The position numbers and the translations under genes are program-made. The notes below the pieces were generated by a model that saw nothing but the letters and a program-made list of their open reading frames with translations, had not been told where the DNA came from and did no database searches. From contig MNCI01016519.1 in NCBI GenBank assembly GCA_015680685.1, positions 318,802-382,801 of the forward strand: a stretch of DNA of 64,000 nt. Reading direction: 5' to 3'. This document shows, piece after piece, positions 45,157 to 56,459 of this stretch. Each line of letters begins with the position of its first letter. Positions within the stretch are counted from its first letter, which is position 1. The stretch is from Gnetum montanum (lineage: Eukaryota > Streptophyta > Gnetopsida > Gnetales > Gnetaceae).

Positions 45157-46008
45157 TGATAAGCAATGAGGTACCCCCTACACCCAATCATACAAATCAT
45201 AAGTGTTCATGCATGATCCAGTTGAATTCCATGGATGGGACTAGTTGTGACATCTAGATTGTTATATCTTAATCGTAGTTCATTATCTTTCCACTTGGAC
45301 TAGTGGTAGCTTTATCACATATGGTTTAGTCCAAAGTGAGGCATATGATTCTTGATGTTGTTTCAGCCTTATGCTACTCCTAATAATAATAAAAAATCAA
45401 TTATTTAAACTAATTAATAATGGAAAGTAAAATCTAAACTAGCCTACGAGTGATAAGTATCCATTCCCAACTTGCTGTACATGTCTTGAACCCACGTATC
45501 CACTACTAGGATTACCAAGCGCTATGCTACTAGGGTTACTAAGTGAATACATGTCTATGCTCAAAACTAGTCATGCTCATTCTACCAATTCATTAATATG
45601 CATGGAAACGTAAATATTAACTAAGTACATGAAAAGAAAATTGATTCAAAAGTAAATCTAATCTAAGTTAAAGTGCTACAATGAATAAGAATCAATCTCA
45701 ATCTTATTACCATTCATGGAATGTGTCTAGGTATAATTCCACTCAAATAAGACATTGTACAATTAACTCAAATCCATACTATAGGCACTTACTAACTGTT
45801 CTCTAAGACTATGGAATAAAACTGCAAGAGTTTAGCTGCTCTATTAACAAAAGAATGTTCAAACCATGTGCCCAAGTGTCATATTTATAGGTTGACACAT
45901 ATCCCATGATATCAGATATCTAACATCGCTTCTTGGGCCCTAATATCGAGTACTCGATACCCGATATCAGGGCTCTAATATTGGATCTAGATAAAATACA
46001 CTTCATTA
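45157..46008 (-). mobile_element. 5' LTR of element D
   Basis: TGATAAGCAATGAGG to ...ACACTTCATTA; collinear with the split 3' LTR, same ATATC-rich U3 (45905-46000). Confidence 0.82.
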
Positions 46009-47820
46009 ACAACTTTGAAGATTCTTTGATAGGAGAAACAGCATGAACTTCCCTTACATGAAATGGCTAAAATAAAAAAATTTCTAATGGTCTAAAAATA
46101 TCTATAGATTTTTATAAAGGTGATATCGTAGATGTGAGATCATTGATGGAATATCACATGCCTTGCAATATTGTATATATGATATCACTTTTGCAATTTT
46201 AAAATTTTTACAAAATTTGATGAAAAACATGGATGATGGAATGAGTAACTTAGAAGGTATTAAGATAATCCAAAGGTTTTCTAATCCTTGATTATGCTTA
46301 AAATATGAAATTTTAATGTCAAAATGATGTTAAAGAAGGATTTTATGCAAGATAGGTAGACTAACATTTAGGAGATGATTTAGTAAAAGGTTGTTAATTT
46401 TCTGAATGAGTATGAATATCTAAGAAAATAATGATGATTACTAAAGTATCTAGGAGGTACAAGATGATATGGAGTTGGTCTTCAACTATGAGACACAAGA
46501 GTTGTACAAGTGGATCCTTCCTAAAGCAGGCCCTACCCTTAATGTCATTGTATAACCATGCCAACAAGTGTCTATGGGTATTCATGAAGTTAAATGTAAA
46601 TCATACCTGTCTTCCAAAATACACATGTTAGTATTGCCCCAATGAAAAAATAATACTATGTCATACAAAATCATCAAATTATGATTATAAATAATAGTGA
46701 GGTGGAATGGTAGTAGGTGAATTGCAAAAAATAAGATGTGAAGTGTCTTACCATAAGCATAATGAATTCTATGTGTAATGCATAGTTAAAGTAAGCATTA
46801 GCCTATCTATCTAAGATCTAAACCAACTTAATACCACTTACCACTAACATTGCATTGCATCATCTCAAAACATAAAACCATAAGGCTATCGTAATTGTAA
46901 GAAATATCATTACTTAGCAATGAAAAACAATGAAGCAATTTAATAATTACATAGTCTATTTTGAAGGAAACTTGGCCATTGAACAGAGGTGTGCCTTTAG
47001 TCATGTGTAACATGTCTTCTTAACCCTTCAAGCTATGTGAGTGCAAGAAATATTAAAATTTATGAGAAATTACCTACCTTTGCATATTGGTAATGTGTCT
47101 TTTTAGTGAAACCCCTAGAAATTTTTATTATATATTTTTATTATGTTATTACTACATTAACGTTACCAAAGGACTACCTTCAATCATAGGTAACATGTCT
47201 TTCCAATGATATGGCAAGGTAGCACTAATTTTAGAACATGCTTTCATATTTCATTATAACTCAAGTAAATAGTAAAACTTAATAGTGTAATAGAACTCAT
47301 AGTAGTAGCTTTAGAAAATCCATAAATCTCCTTGATGTCACACCCTTTTCATTCCCCCTTGGTTCTTTACCTTTTCATCTAAGCATAATGATCATAATTT
47401 TATTCTAGTTTTATAATAATGAGAATGTCATTATGTTCATGGTAAGAACCTATTATAATTAAAAATGAGTGGATGGATGATGTGGTCTTATTGTATATAC
47501 AATTAGTCCTACCATTATTTCGACTACATTTTTGCTTATTTCTTAATACTTTATTAGAAAAATCAACAAAGATATGCTCATTAAAAATAGTAAAATTATA
47601 AAAATAATCAAAGACATACAAGAATAGAAAAATGTATAAATAATCTTGAAAGATATTAAAGAATGGGAAAAAATAATAAGAAATTTTTAAAAAATATTAA
47701 ATAATAGAAAAGATATTAAAGAATTTAAAGAAGAAGTATGAAATTAAGAAAAATAAAAGAAAAGTATAAAAATTATTGATTAATGCCTAAGGATAAGAGA
47801 TGATACCCCCACAACTACTA
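46009..47820 (-). other. Element E spacer between ORF2 and integrase
   Basis: Non-coding. 46500-46580 matches B at 33415-33490 (CAAGTGGATCCTTCCTAAAGC against CAAGTGGGTCCTTCCCATAG). 47590-47790 is A-rich with repeated AAAGATATTAAAGAAT words; 47808-47824 is the G-rich tract. Confidence 0.6.
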
Positions 47821-49700
47821 TAGAAGGTAGAAATTTGGAAGATTAAGTAGCAAGTGAGTAGGTTGGAACACATGATAGATTCTCTTAAAGGTGGAAAGTC
47901 ATGAAATGGCTTGACTTATTTAATGTTGACAAGAATTAATTCTTGTGAATCGGCTAGGTGATAAAATTTTCAAGGTTCCTAATTGGTATGTGGCATGGAC
48001 TATATAGGATCCTTCCCATAATGTACTGTCCCTATTTCCAAATGCTGCTGCTGCATAACGAAGATGGAGCCTCTTCATAACAAGTGTTATCATTATCATA
48101 ATAAGGCCTAAAATGGGAGTTGTAATTAAGACTCGAATGGGGATGTTGTAATAATAGATGTGGCTCTCTTAAGGTGACCTTTGGGGGTTTGACTTAAGGT
48201 ATTTATACCTAGGCATTAAAGGTCGTATAAACATGGAGTTGCAAAGCAGGTAAAGGTGAGTAACAAGTGTCAAGTGAGGCAAGATAGAAACAAGACTAGC
48301 CATTCATTTTAGTCAACGATAGGCCTAATCATGGTGGTAGTGTTGGATTGCCTCTAAGGGATAGATGCCAAAGGAAGAAAACCCCAAGGAACACTCTAAG
48401 AGCATGATCCAGATACACTATTCTACATCAATAAAGCATTTTTTCCTTTTTGCTTCTACATTTTTCCTATTATTTTCTTTACCCATAATGTCAAATGTTA
48501 TATATATTCGACATTTTCTATATTATTTTCTTTATACATAATGTCTAATATAATGTATATTTGATGTTTTCCATGACATCTAGGAATGGGATGTACACAC
48601 ATAAAGTCTAAAACTTCATCCTTTGGGTGACATGGTTTAGATTATAATAAAAATTTTATCTCTGGGTCTAATAAAAAACTTGCCTAATCTTAATGTCATG
48701 AATATATTTGGAATACTTCTTATGAATTTCATTGCTCATCGAGACTACTAATTAATTTATTTAATAAATTAAGATTCATTAATTATTCTTTCTAGGCTAG
48801 GTTTATATCTAACTCAAGCATGCAAATAATTGTTAGGCTATTTATCTCTACTAGAATTTGCAAGGTAGATAATTTACCAAAAACAAGTTCATACGGAAAA
48901 TACCCTATAGGAAGTTTCCAAGTAGATCAATATGCCCATAAAGAATCATAAAGCTTAGTGCTCCAATGCTTCGTACAACTACTAATAGTTCTAATTAATA
49001 TTCATGTAATTTCTTTATTAGTTACCTCAGCTTAACCATCTTCTTGTAAATGATAAGGTGTAGTGTGTTTGTGAACCACCAGAAGATGCTACATTAACTT
49101 TTTACATGTACCTCCAATAAAATAATTTCTATTATCTAAGATTAACATTCTTGGTACTCCAAACCTATTCACTACATGTTGTTGAAAGAATTTTGCAACT
49201 TTTGTGGCTATGAAATCTTTAACTATAATTATTTCTACCTACTTGGTGTAATAATTAATAATCAAAATAATGTAAAATTTTCTATTTGACATTAGTATGA
49301 TGGGCCTCATGAAATCAATTCCCCAAATATCAAATAGTTCTAATGGTTGTATCCATTATTATGGGTCTTTATTTCTGATCATCAATTCTCCATCTTTTCA
49401 TCATCTTTCACAAGATTGTGCAAACCGATGTGTATCACTGAATACGGTAGGCTAATAGTAGCCTTCCATTAAAAGTTTCAATGTTGTTCTTCTTCCTACG
49501 TAATGACCACTACATGTTCCTTCATGTGCATCTTACAAGACTCTTTACTAATTTTCCTCTAGAATACATCATCATTTTAAACCATCTATATAAATCTTAT
49601 AGATATTTTCTTTAATCTTCATATGTAATTTTACCTTGTGCCAGAACTATTCTCTCTATTTTTTATCCCATTCAGCAGGAAGTTCTTGTGTAGTTAGATA
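47821..49700 (-). pseudogene. pol: Integrase of element E
   Basis: Minus strand. First Asp block QPLELFDIWGIDFMRP at 49355-49310; second Asp block GVPRMLILDNRNYFIG at 49158-49110, where the usual DNGTHF is DNRNYF. The order and nucleotide sequence follow B integrase. The Glu block near 49030 is too altered to read safely. Many stops. Confidence 0.68.
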
Positions 49701-51093
49701 AGTCATATAATCAATAATCCACGACTTTGCTATTGAATCCACAATCATTGCTGACTTTTAAATAGGATTCATTGACAAAATAATCTAATAATGGTTCTTC
49801 ATTCTCTTGATAATATCATCTTAGCCTTGATAGGTGATCAACTACAACATTTTCAATTCCTTTCCTATTCATCATTGTCATGTTAAATTCTTATAACATA
49901 ATGAACCATCTTATCACTCTTAGACTAACCACTGATTCATTCATTAAAAATTCGATTGCAGTGTGGTCAATATAAACATAGATTGAATACCCCCAACATG
50001 TAATGCTAAAATTTTTCAAGTGTGTAGATGACAATCATAAGCTCCTTTTCTGTAGTGATATAGTTAAGTTATGCTATGGTAATGCTGCTACTAGCGTAGT
50101 GTATGTAGTATGGTCACTTTCGATCATTTAACTAGGTGAACACTATTCATAATTCATAGTTTGAAGCATCAATGATGATGTAGAAAGGTCTAAACCAATC
50201 TGGAGCTCTAAGAATTGGTGTCTCAATCAGTTTCTATTTGAAACTCTCAAATGCCTTTTCACATTATTCAGACCACTAGAATGGTGCATCTCTCTTTGTT
50301 AGTACCACAAGTCATTTTTTAATCTTTGAAAAATTCTTAATAAATCTTCTATATTAACTTGTATTCCCAAGAAATGATATAATATCCTCAGTTTTCTGTG
50401 GCCTTTAGGTAATATTCTAAATGACTCTGATTTTTTCTAGGTCTACCTCTATTCCCTTGTAAGATGCCTTTTTTCTTAGAACTATGTCATCTTGGATAAT
50501 TAAATGGATCTTCTTCCAATCGAGCTTTAAATTTATTTCAATGCATCATTACAAAACCTACTCTATGTACTCTAAAGCTTTCTTGAAGTCAATTCCATAG
50601 GTAGAAAAATCATCCATAAATACCTCAACTCCATTAGCAATATGATTTTGAAAGATACTAAGAACAAGTCTCTAAAATGTTGTTAGAGCATTACATAGAA
50701 TAAGTGGCATTTACTTGTATTTAAATGTTTCCCATGGGCTAGTGAATGTTATCTTCTCTTGTTCTTCTAGTGTGACACAAATTTGATTGTATCCACTGTA
50801 TCCATCTAGAAAATTGTAATATTGGTGCCTCATAATAGATTCACAACTTAATCAAAAAATGGTAAAAGAAAATGGTCTTTGAATGTTATCATATTTAATA
50901 GTCAAAAATCTATATAGATCCTCTATTTGCCATAATTCTTTAGAATAATAACTAATAGACTAATCCATTTGTTATTTGCAATATGATAGATGAACCCTTC
51001 TTTTAGTAGTTTTTCTAGTTCTTATCTGACAAATTTTTTGAGTTCTGGGTTTAATCTTTATTGAGGTTGGCATTGTTGCTTAATAGTTGGATC
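49700..51093 (-). pseudogene. pol: RT and RNase H of element E
   Basis: Minus strand. RT: FLDGYSGYNQI-like block near 50820-50780, and ANGVEVFMDDFSTYGIDF with FMDD intact at 50620-50606. RNase H occupies 49850-50290, collinear with 36165-36600 of B. Cut at 51093 by the U-box-bearing LTR, which splits RT from protease. Confidence 0.72.
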
Positions 51094-51689
51094 AGTGTTG
51101 TTGGCACATTTTGGCCATTTCATGGAACAGCAAAAGTAGAGATACTGGCAAAAAGCAATTTGTAAAACAACTGCATAAACAACCAATCTATTTTGAAACT
51201 ACTGGAAAAATATGAATAATGCTTGGATAAATCACTGGACAAGTCCATAAACTGTAGAGGATATTGATGTATTACTTCCAGCCACATATTGGTTGGAAGA
51301 ATTCATTGCAACAAAAGAAAAATTCTAGAGAAGACTCTGGGTGGCATTCCTAAATGCCTCACAATTTGGAATAGTCTCAAAATTTTGAAGGATGTTGGAA
51401 TCCTTGAAACTAGGAACTCCAATGAAAGAAGTATTTTCAAAGCGTAGATAGCAAAGATCCATCTAGACTTTACCTCCCAGCTATTTTGGCTTAAAAATCA
51501 TTTTGAAGAGTGTTGTGTGCATCCATGGTGTAATTTTTCAATTGCAATGAATAAATACAAGGTATTTACACTTGCTGTGTCAGATCTCAGATCATCCATC
51601 AACATTGGAAGATTTAAATGAAGGTACTGGTACAGAATCTATAAACAAAAAATGTTAACGTGACAAAAATTGCTTCCTTACGGCATGCT

Positions 51690-52656
51690 CAAATGTTTAA
51701 GCACAGGGATCCCTGGAACTCCTTAAAAAGCATGCACAGCAGTAGCATGGCATGCTTCCTCATAACGAAATCACACTCCATTTGCAGCACCAACACCAGC
51801 GTCTTCTACAGAACCTTCAATCTCTGCCCAGACTTACACAACCGCTGAAGAACACCCATAGCCATAGCCGTTCCCACCACCGACATGTGCTCAATCTTCC
51901 TACATAGTAACGGCATAGCCAACGCATGATCCGCCACTGCTGAACAACCCTCGAGTATCCGCACGAGCAGATGTAGAAGGCACAGAACCCTTTCCAACAC
52001 CGCCACGCTCTCCACCCTTGCCAGAAGCTTCATCATTGCCGGCACGGCTCCGATCGACATCACATCCATCTAGTTCCTACGTGAGTACTCTCACACGCGT
52101 AGGAGAGCACCTTCGTTTCCGCTGAGGACGTGGATGCTCCGGCAACACCGCCAAGGAGGTCGACAAGGCCACGGAATTCTTCCACACTCAGGAAATTCCA
52201 CTTCTGTACTGATGATACAGACAATGCCAAAGCAGCCATGGCGACTATGGCTCCCAGGGCAGAAAGCTACACAGCTACGGTCTGCAGTGACTCTAGCGAA
52301 GATGAAGCACTGGGTCTGACAGGTCTGGAACTGGAGTCTTCATTTCCGCTAGTCCGGACTGGTTCTGGTTGTGGACCAGAATTGAAATTGGAATTGGAAT
52401 TTGCAGTGGTGTTTTGATTGATCCATGCATGGATCAATCGTAGCAGTGTGTGGTTGGGCGTGAGATGAAGCAAGGGAAGCAACTTGTTTGTGACTGGGCA
52501 TGTGCGTTGGTTGTAGCGGTGCAACCATGTGTGGACGCTGCTTCTGACGTAGGTGATGTCGATGCATAGCATCACTGGATCTCTCATTATTTCCATTGAT
52601 ATGGAACATCCAAACCACGCTGGAACCACTTCTACATTTGTCACTGTCACCATTGA
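51690..52656 (-). pseudogene. U-box E3 ubiquitin ligase (PUB) gene fragment, captured
   Basis: The minus strand encodes a plant U-box at 52635-52410: VPAWFGCSISMEIMRDPVML, ITYVRSSVHTWLHRYNQRTC PVTN, LTPNHTLLRLIHAWI, matching the VPxxFxCPISLEIMxDPVTLxTGITYDRxSIxxWL...NHTLRRLI form of PUB22-25-type ligases. The second U-box position CPIS is CSIS. The C-terminal ARM-repeat end follows at 52069-51806 (IGAVPAMMKLLAR, GCSAVADHALAMPLLCRKI, AMGVLQRLCKSGQR) and continues past a stop to about 51700 (LVLVLQMECDFVMRKHA). About 200 codons of the middle are missing compared with the usual 400-plus residues, and stops lie at about 52267, 52069 and 51806. The real genes tag targets in defence and stress signalling. 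This copy is dead. Confidence 0.85.
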
Positions 52657-52940
52657 TACGTATATACTTATCCACCCATGTATGCCTCAACTCCATCGTT
52701 ACTATTATTATTAGGATCAAAAAATAATTAAAAGATTTTAAAATATATGCATGGGATGTTTATTTAACAATGGGACACTTGTCAACCATAGCTTTTTTAT
52801 CTCTATAGTGGGTACAACCACCCAAGATTTTTTGTAACTTACCTAACTTGTTGGGCAAGTAATCTCCTAACTTGTTGGCCAAGTTACTTGGGAGAGAAGT
52901 TAGGTAAGATATTTTTGAATATGTAACTACCCTTGAACCC

Positions 52941-52950
52941 TATAAAAAGG
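52941..52950 (+). promoter_or_regulatory. TATA box in the U-box-bearing LTR
   Basis: TATAAAAAGG after CTTGAACCC, about 300 bases right of the captured gene fragment, on the opposite strand to it. Confidence 0.55.
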
Positions 52951-54192
52951 CTTAAGGGGTAAGAAGAGAATCATCAAGGGTCTGACTTATCATACTTGAG
53001 AGAAGATACTTGATACATCACACTTTGGGAAGGCTACTAGTTAGCACTTGAGCTCTCACTTGGAGACACACTTTGGATTCCGGGAAGAGCTTGTAAGAAG
53101 AAATTGTGAACGATTGCTTAATGGCTTGCTAAATAAAAGATTTCAGCCTCTTTGTCATGGTCCTGTGAGTTATGTTTTATTTTTTTTATTTTGTTTAAAT
53201 TGATTAGCTAGTGGTTTAGATAGTATCATCCTTGGTAAGTAATTTTGGGATTTTTAGATTGCTCTTATTGTTCTTGTTGCCCGATAGAAAATTTCTGTTA
53301 AAATTTTGCCATAGAAGTGCTTGTGTTTAAAGGCCTTAAGAGCATTTTAGTAGTAAATTTGATTTCTGTGCAACGTATAAGAACTGCTATTGGGATTGTT
53401 GAAAGAGAGCCTCTGCTTGTAGTCATGTCGTTGAACGATTCAATAGTCAAGAGGGTTCAGAAAATCTTTGGTATTTTGATGGGACCAAAATAGCTTCTTT
53501 TCATCTTTAAAGTGAATCTCCATGGTATTTCAATCAGAAATTGTCAAGTCTTTTGAAGGTTCTGTTGAATGCAATTGTTGACATCCATTATCTAGCCAAA
53601 ATGGAGTCTCGTACGTGGTAGTTTACGTAGCAATTTTTTGGTAGCATAGCAGGATTGTCTTGAAGAAATTGCTTATTTGAGCCTTGGAAGTGTGAACAAT
53701 TCGTAGTTATTGAATTTGGGATAGCTTTATTACAAAGTGTTTACTCGTGTCATTTTACCTTGTCTAAATATTTGAGGTCCATTTAAATCTTCTTTCTTTT
53801 CTGTCTATTTCCATCAAATCTTACTCTATTTCTAGTTTTCTTGTGGAACTATCTCTTTCTCTGGGGAAAATTAGAAGTAGATTTGCAGAGTTGTGCTCAA
53901 ATGTTTTTGCAAAATTTTATTTGTTACAAGTAGGTATTATAAGGATTGCGTAGACTAGGCAATTGAACAAAATAGGAACTCTCAACAACTCACAGTATTT
54001 GGCAAAGTTGGCTGAATCTCTTTAAGACAAGTCATCTATAGTTTACACATAACACAATCATTTCATTTTTCACAACCGCACGTCGCAACAACACACACAC
54101 ATACTCACATTAACTACTGAGTTTATTTGGAGGTATCTGGGCCTTGGTGTTGCTAGAGACCAGCAGGCACCTAAATCCTGTTCGAGGACACT

Positions 54193-54224
54193 CGTTGGCG
54201 GTCGTGTCCCAAACGATCGCCAAC
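54193..54224. repeat. Hairpin at the end of the U-box-bearing LTR
   Basis: GTTGGCGGTCG, nine-base loop, CGATCGCCAAC: 11-bp arms with one G/T mismatch, ending at the element terminus. Confidence 0.6.
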
Positions 54225-54230
54225 AAGTGT

Positions 54231-55237
54231 AGATATGCTATTGAAAAATTCATGGATTGATATCAATGATTTCATCATAAGACCATGTGAATGTAGTTGG
54301 CCATTTGTTTATCACTTCCGATAATCTTTTCTTCTATTTCTTATTGAGATTGGCATTTATAATAATCAATTTTTTGTTATATAGGAAAGCATATTCAAAT
54401 ACATCTAATAAGTCTTTTGGTTTTAGCAAATCTTGTTCATACTTGTCTGGTATCTCTAATTTTTTCCATTCAACATTATCATTTTATTGAAATTTGGTGT
54501 AGAAAGGTTATCTTCATATTTGTTTCATTTTGTTGGTTTCTTCTATGTAGGCACTTATAACATTTTCAACTAGTTCCATGTATATATTTGATTTTGATTC
54601 TACTTCATTGATTAGCCACTGAGTGCCCTCTTGTTTTTTAGATGTTTCATATAGACACTATTGTACACACAAATCTTTAACACATAATTTGCACATTGGA
54701 ATGATATCTTATTTTATTGTCCAAACTTTCTACATGATATTGTATCCATTATCATTATATGTGATACATGGAACTTTGCATCTTTGAATGTTTTTAGCTT
54801 CATCCTCCTTAGATATTTACAAGGATAAGTCTCTGTTCATGGTGCTAAGCCATTCCCTTCCAATAATTATAGGAAATTCATCCTTATTTTTTTCCACATG
54901 AATAACAAAAAAATCAACAAAATAAAATCAATCACTTATGGTAGTTACCGTATTTTCTACTTGTACAAGTGGAACAACAATAGAATGGTTAGCCAACTCT
55001 AGATGTATATTACATTTCTTTAGTGAAGGTAAATTCTTGGCCTTGTACATATCCTAAGAGATGAGATTCACCCACGACCTAGAATCTAGTAGAGATTTTT
55101 CATGGCTTATGTTGCAACATTTTTACTCCATTATTAAATCACCTTCCAATACTAAATCTAGATATTATGAAAAGATAATTAATTTGCTAGAAAACTAGCT
55201 ATCTTCAATTATTGCAGGAAGATTAAAATAAGACTCA
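54231..55237 (-). pseudogene. pro: Protease region of element E
   Basis: Resumes the E sequence right of the U-box LTR and follows B from 37430 to 38390: 54603-54650 matches 37800-37850 (GCCACTGAGTGCCCTCTTGT), and 55035-55060 matches 38250-38275 (GGCCTTGTACATATC). Frames are broken. Similarity ends at about 55237, where F or its LTR begins; gag of E is not present. Confidence 0.6.
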
Positions 55238-56425
55238 AAAAACCATAAAACATCTAAACATAACCTCTCTCACACTTAAATAATGCTATAAAACATGAGG
55301 CTTTACAACTGTACAATGGTTGTTCTCAATGCAAGGGAGTCTTTCCCACAACCTAGGATTGAGATTTCAGCTCACAAGACACAAGAGACATTAGGCCAAT
55401 ATTCAATCAATTGACCAAGAGCCACAAACATACTCATGTACTCCTCACATATGCTCTCTTGACATCTCATGACATCTGTTAAACCTCATAAACTGTTTAA
55501 TCTTATATAGTATAGATAAAGTATTTTTTTATTATTATTTTACATATTGAAGATCATCAATTTCTACTACATAAATCAATATGAGCTAATGATTTTTATT
55601 TTTGGCTATTGAAGGTAATCACAACAATGATAGAAATTGATATGGACAGTGTCGATCCACATCAAAACAACAATGAGGATTGATACCCTAGATTTTGAAG
55701 AACAAAAACTAAAAGAACAATTAGGATATTAATGGATGCAGAAGCAAGTGACTTGCTGAAATCATTGAGGAAGATCAAGGCTACGATGTAAATCGACAAC
55801 TATACATCGATTAGCATCGATACCCATGACAAGGATCAAGTATGCTATATCTAATTTTTAATATCCTTATGATATAAATAAATGCCCCGACTCATACAAG
55901 GGGAAAGACACAAAGGAGAGAGACACAGAGGGAGAGAAAGAAAGAAAGAGAATTGATACCCAAGCAAACCCACATCAAGTTAAAGTCTAATTTTCTTTGA
56001 AATTATTAAGTAAGGATTTGTTAAGCCTTGTGGCAACTATAGACCATTAGAGTCCATTGTTGACCTATTGAGGTTACTACATTGTCAACACAACAAGGCA
56101 GAATCACAAATTATGTGAAGTCTCCCTTGTAATACTCATCATTTGTGCTTGTAACTATGACTTCAACTTGATTTAATCATAAATATTCATTCTTGAACTT
56201 GTGGTTATAAGTTAGGATGAAGATGCATGTTTTTACATATGAGTGACAATCATAAGTGTGGGCTTTGTTTGGATTTGATTCTAACCATTTATTGTCTTGA
56301 TGATCTTTTGACTTTTGAACCATTCCACCATGAAATATGACTCGCATGTCAGTCACAGATGAGGTGACTTCTCTATAACGAAAATAAATATTAAAGGTAT
56401 CTAGCACAAAATTTTTCTTGACTCA
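55238..56425 (+). mobile_element. Probable 5' LTR and flank of element F
   Basis: No coding. TATAAATA at 55873-55880, then a purine-rich stretch (GAGAGAAAGAAAGAAAGAG). The inner end is placed at about 56425 because a primer-site-like sequence follows. The outer end is not determined and no matching 3' LTR was recognised. Confidence 0.4.
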
Positions 56426-56431
56426 TAAATT

Positions 56432-56451
56432 TTCGCATCATTGCCCAAGAA
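56432..56451 (+). other. Degraded primer-binding site of element F
   Basis: TTCGCATCATTGCCCAAGAA matches TGGCGCCGTTGCCGGGGA at about two thirds of positions; most changes are transitions. Confidence 0.45.
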
Positions 56452-56459
56452 GCTAGCAA

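Larger units (their letters stand above)
28370..46008 (-). mobile_element. Element D: LTR element with gag only, split by element B
   Basis: Minus-strand element of the E family. 3' LTR in two pieces (28370-28527 and 41030-41743), internal region 41744-45156, 5' LTR 45157-46008. The internal region is only 3.4 kb and shows gag and a gag-protease linker but no RT, RNase H or integrase. No matching target-site duplication (GCAGT on the left, ACAAC on the right), so one end may have recombined. Confidence 0.72.
51099..54225 (+). mobile_element. 3.1-kb solo-LTR-like unit carrying a U-box gene fragment
   Basis: Starts TGTTGGC and ends GCCAACA, with a perfect 5-bp target-site duplication AGTGT (51094-51098, 54226-54230) splitting element E. 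It contains a TATA box TATAAAAAGG at 52941 in a promoter-like setting, so it reads as one long LTR with about 1.85 kb U3 and 1.25 kb R-U5. I found no second LTR copy, gag or pol. A captured host-gene fragment fills much of U3. Confidence 0.7.
5506..55237 (-). mobile_element. Element E: decayed Athila-like Ty3/gypsy element, split by later insertions
   Basis: Outermost element of the nest, on the minus strand. Pieces from left to right: 3' LTR 5506-6384, polypurine tract, ORF2 part (6385-9882, itself holding a solo LTR), ORF2 start (27379-27947), untranslated spacer (to 28369 and 46009-47820), integrase, RNase H and RT (47820-51093), protease region (54231-55237). Order and wording match the more complete relative B at 28528-41029. 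Gag and the 5' LTR are missing where element F begins. The Athila-like assignment rests on gag-pro-RT-RH-IN order with an extra ORF after integrase, and on the tRNA-Asp-type primer site of its relatives. Confidence 0.75.
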
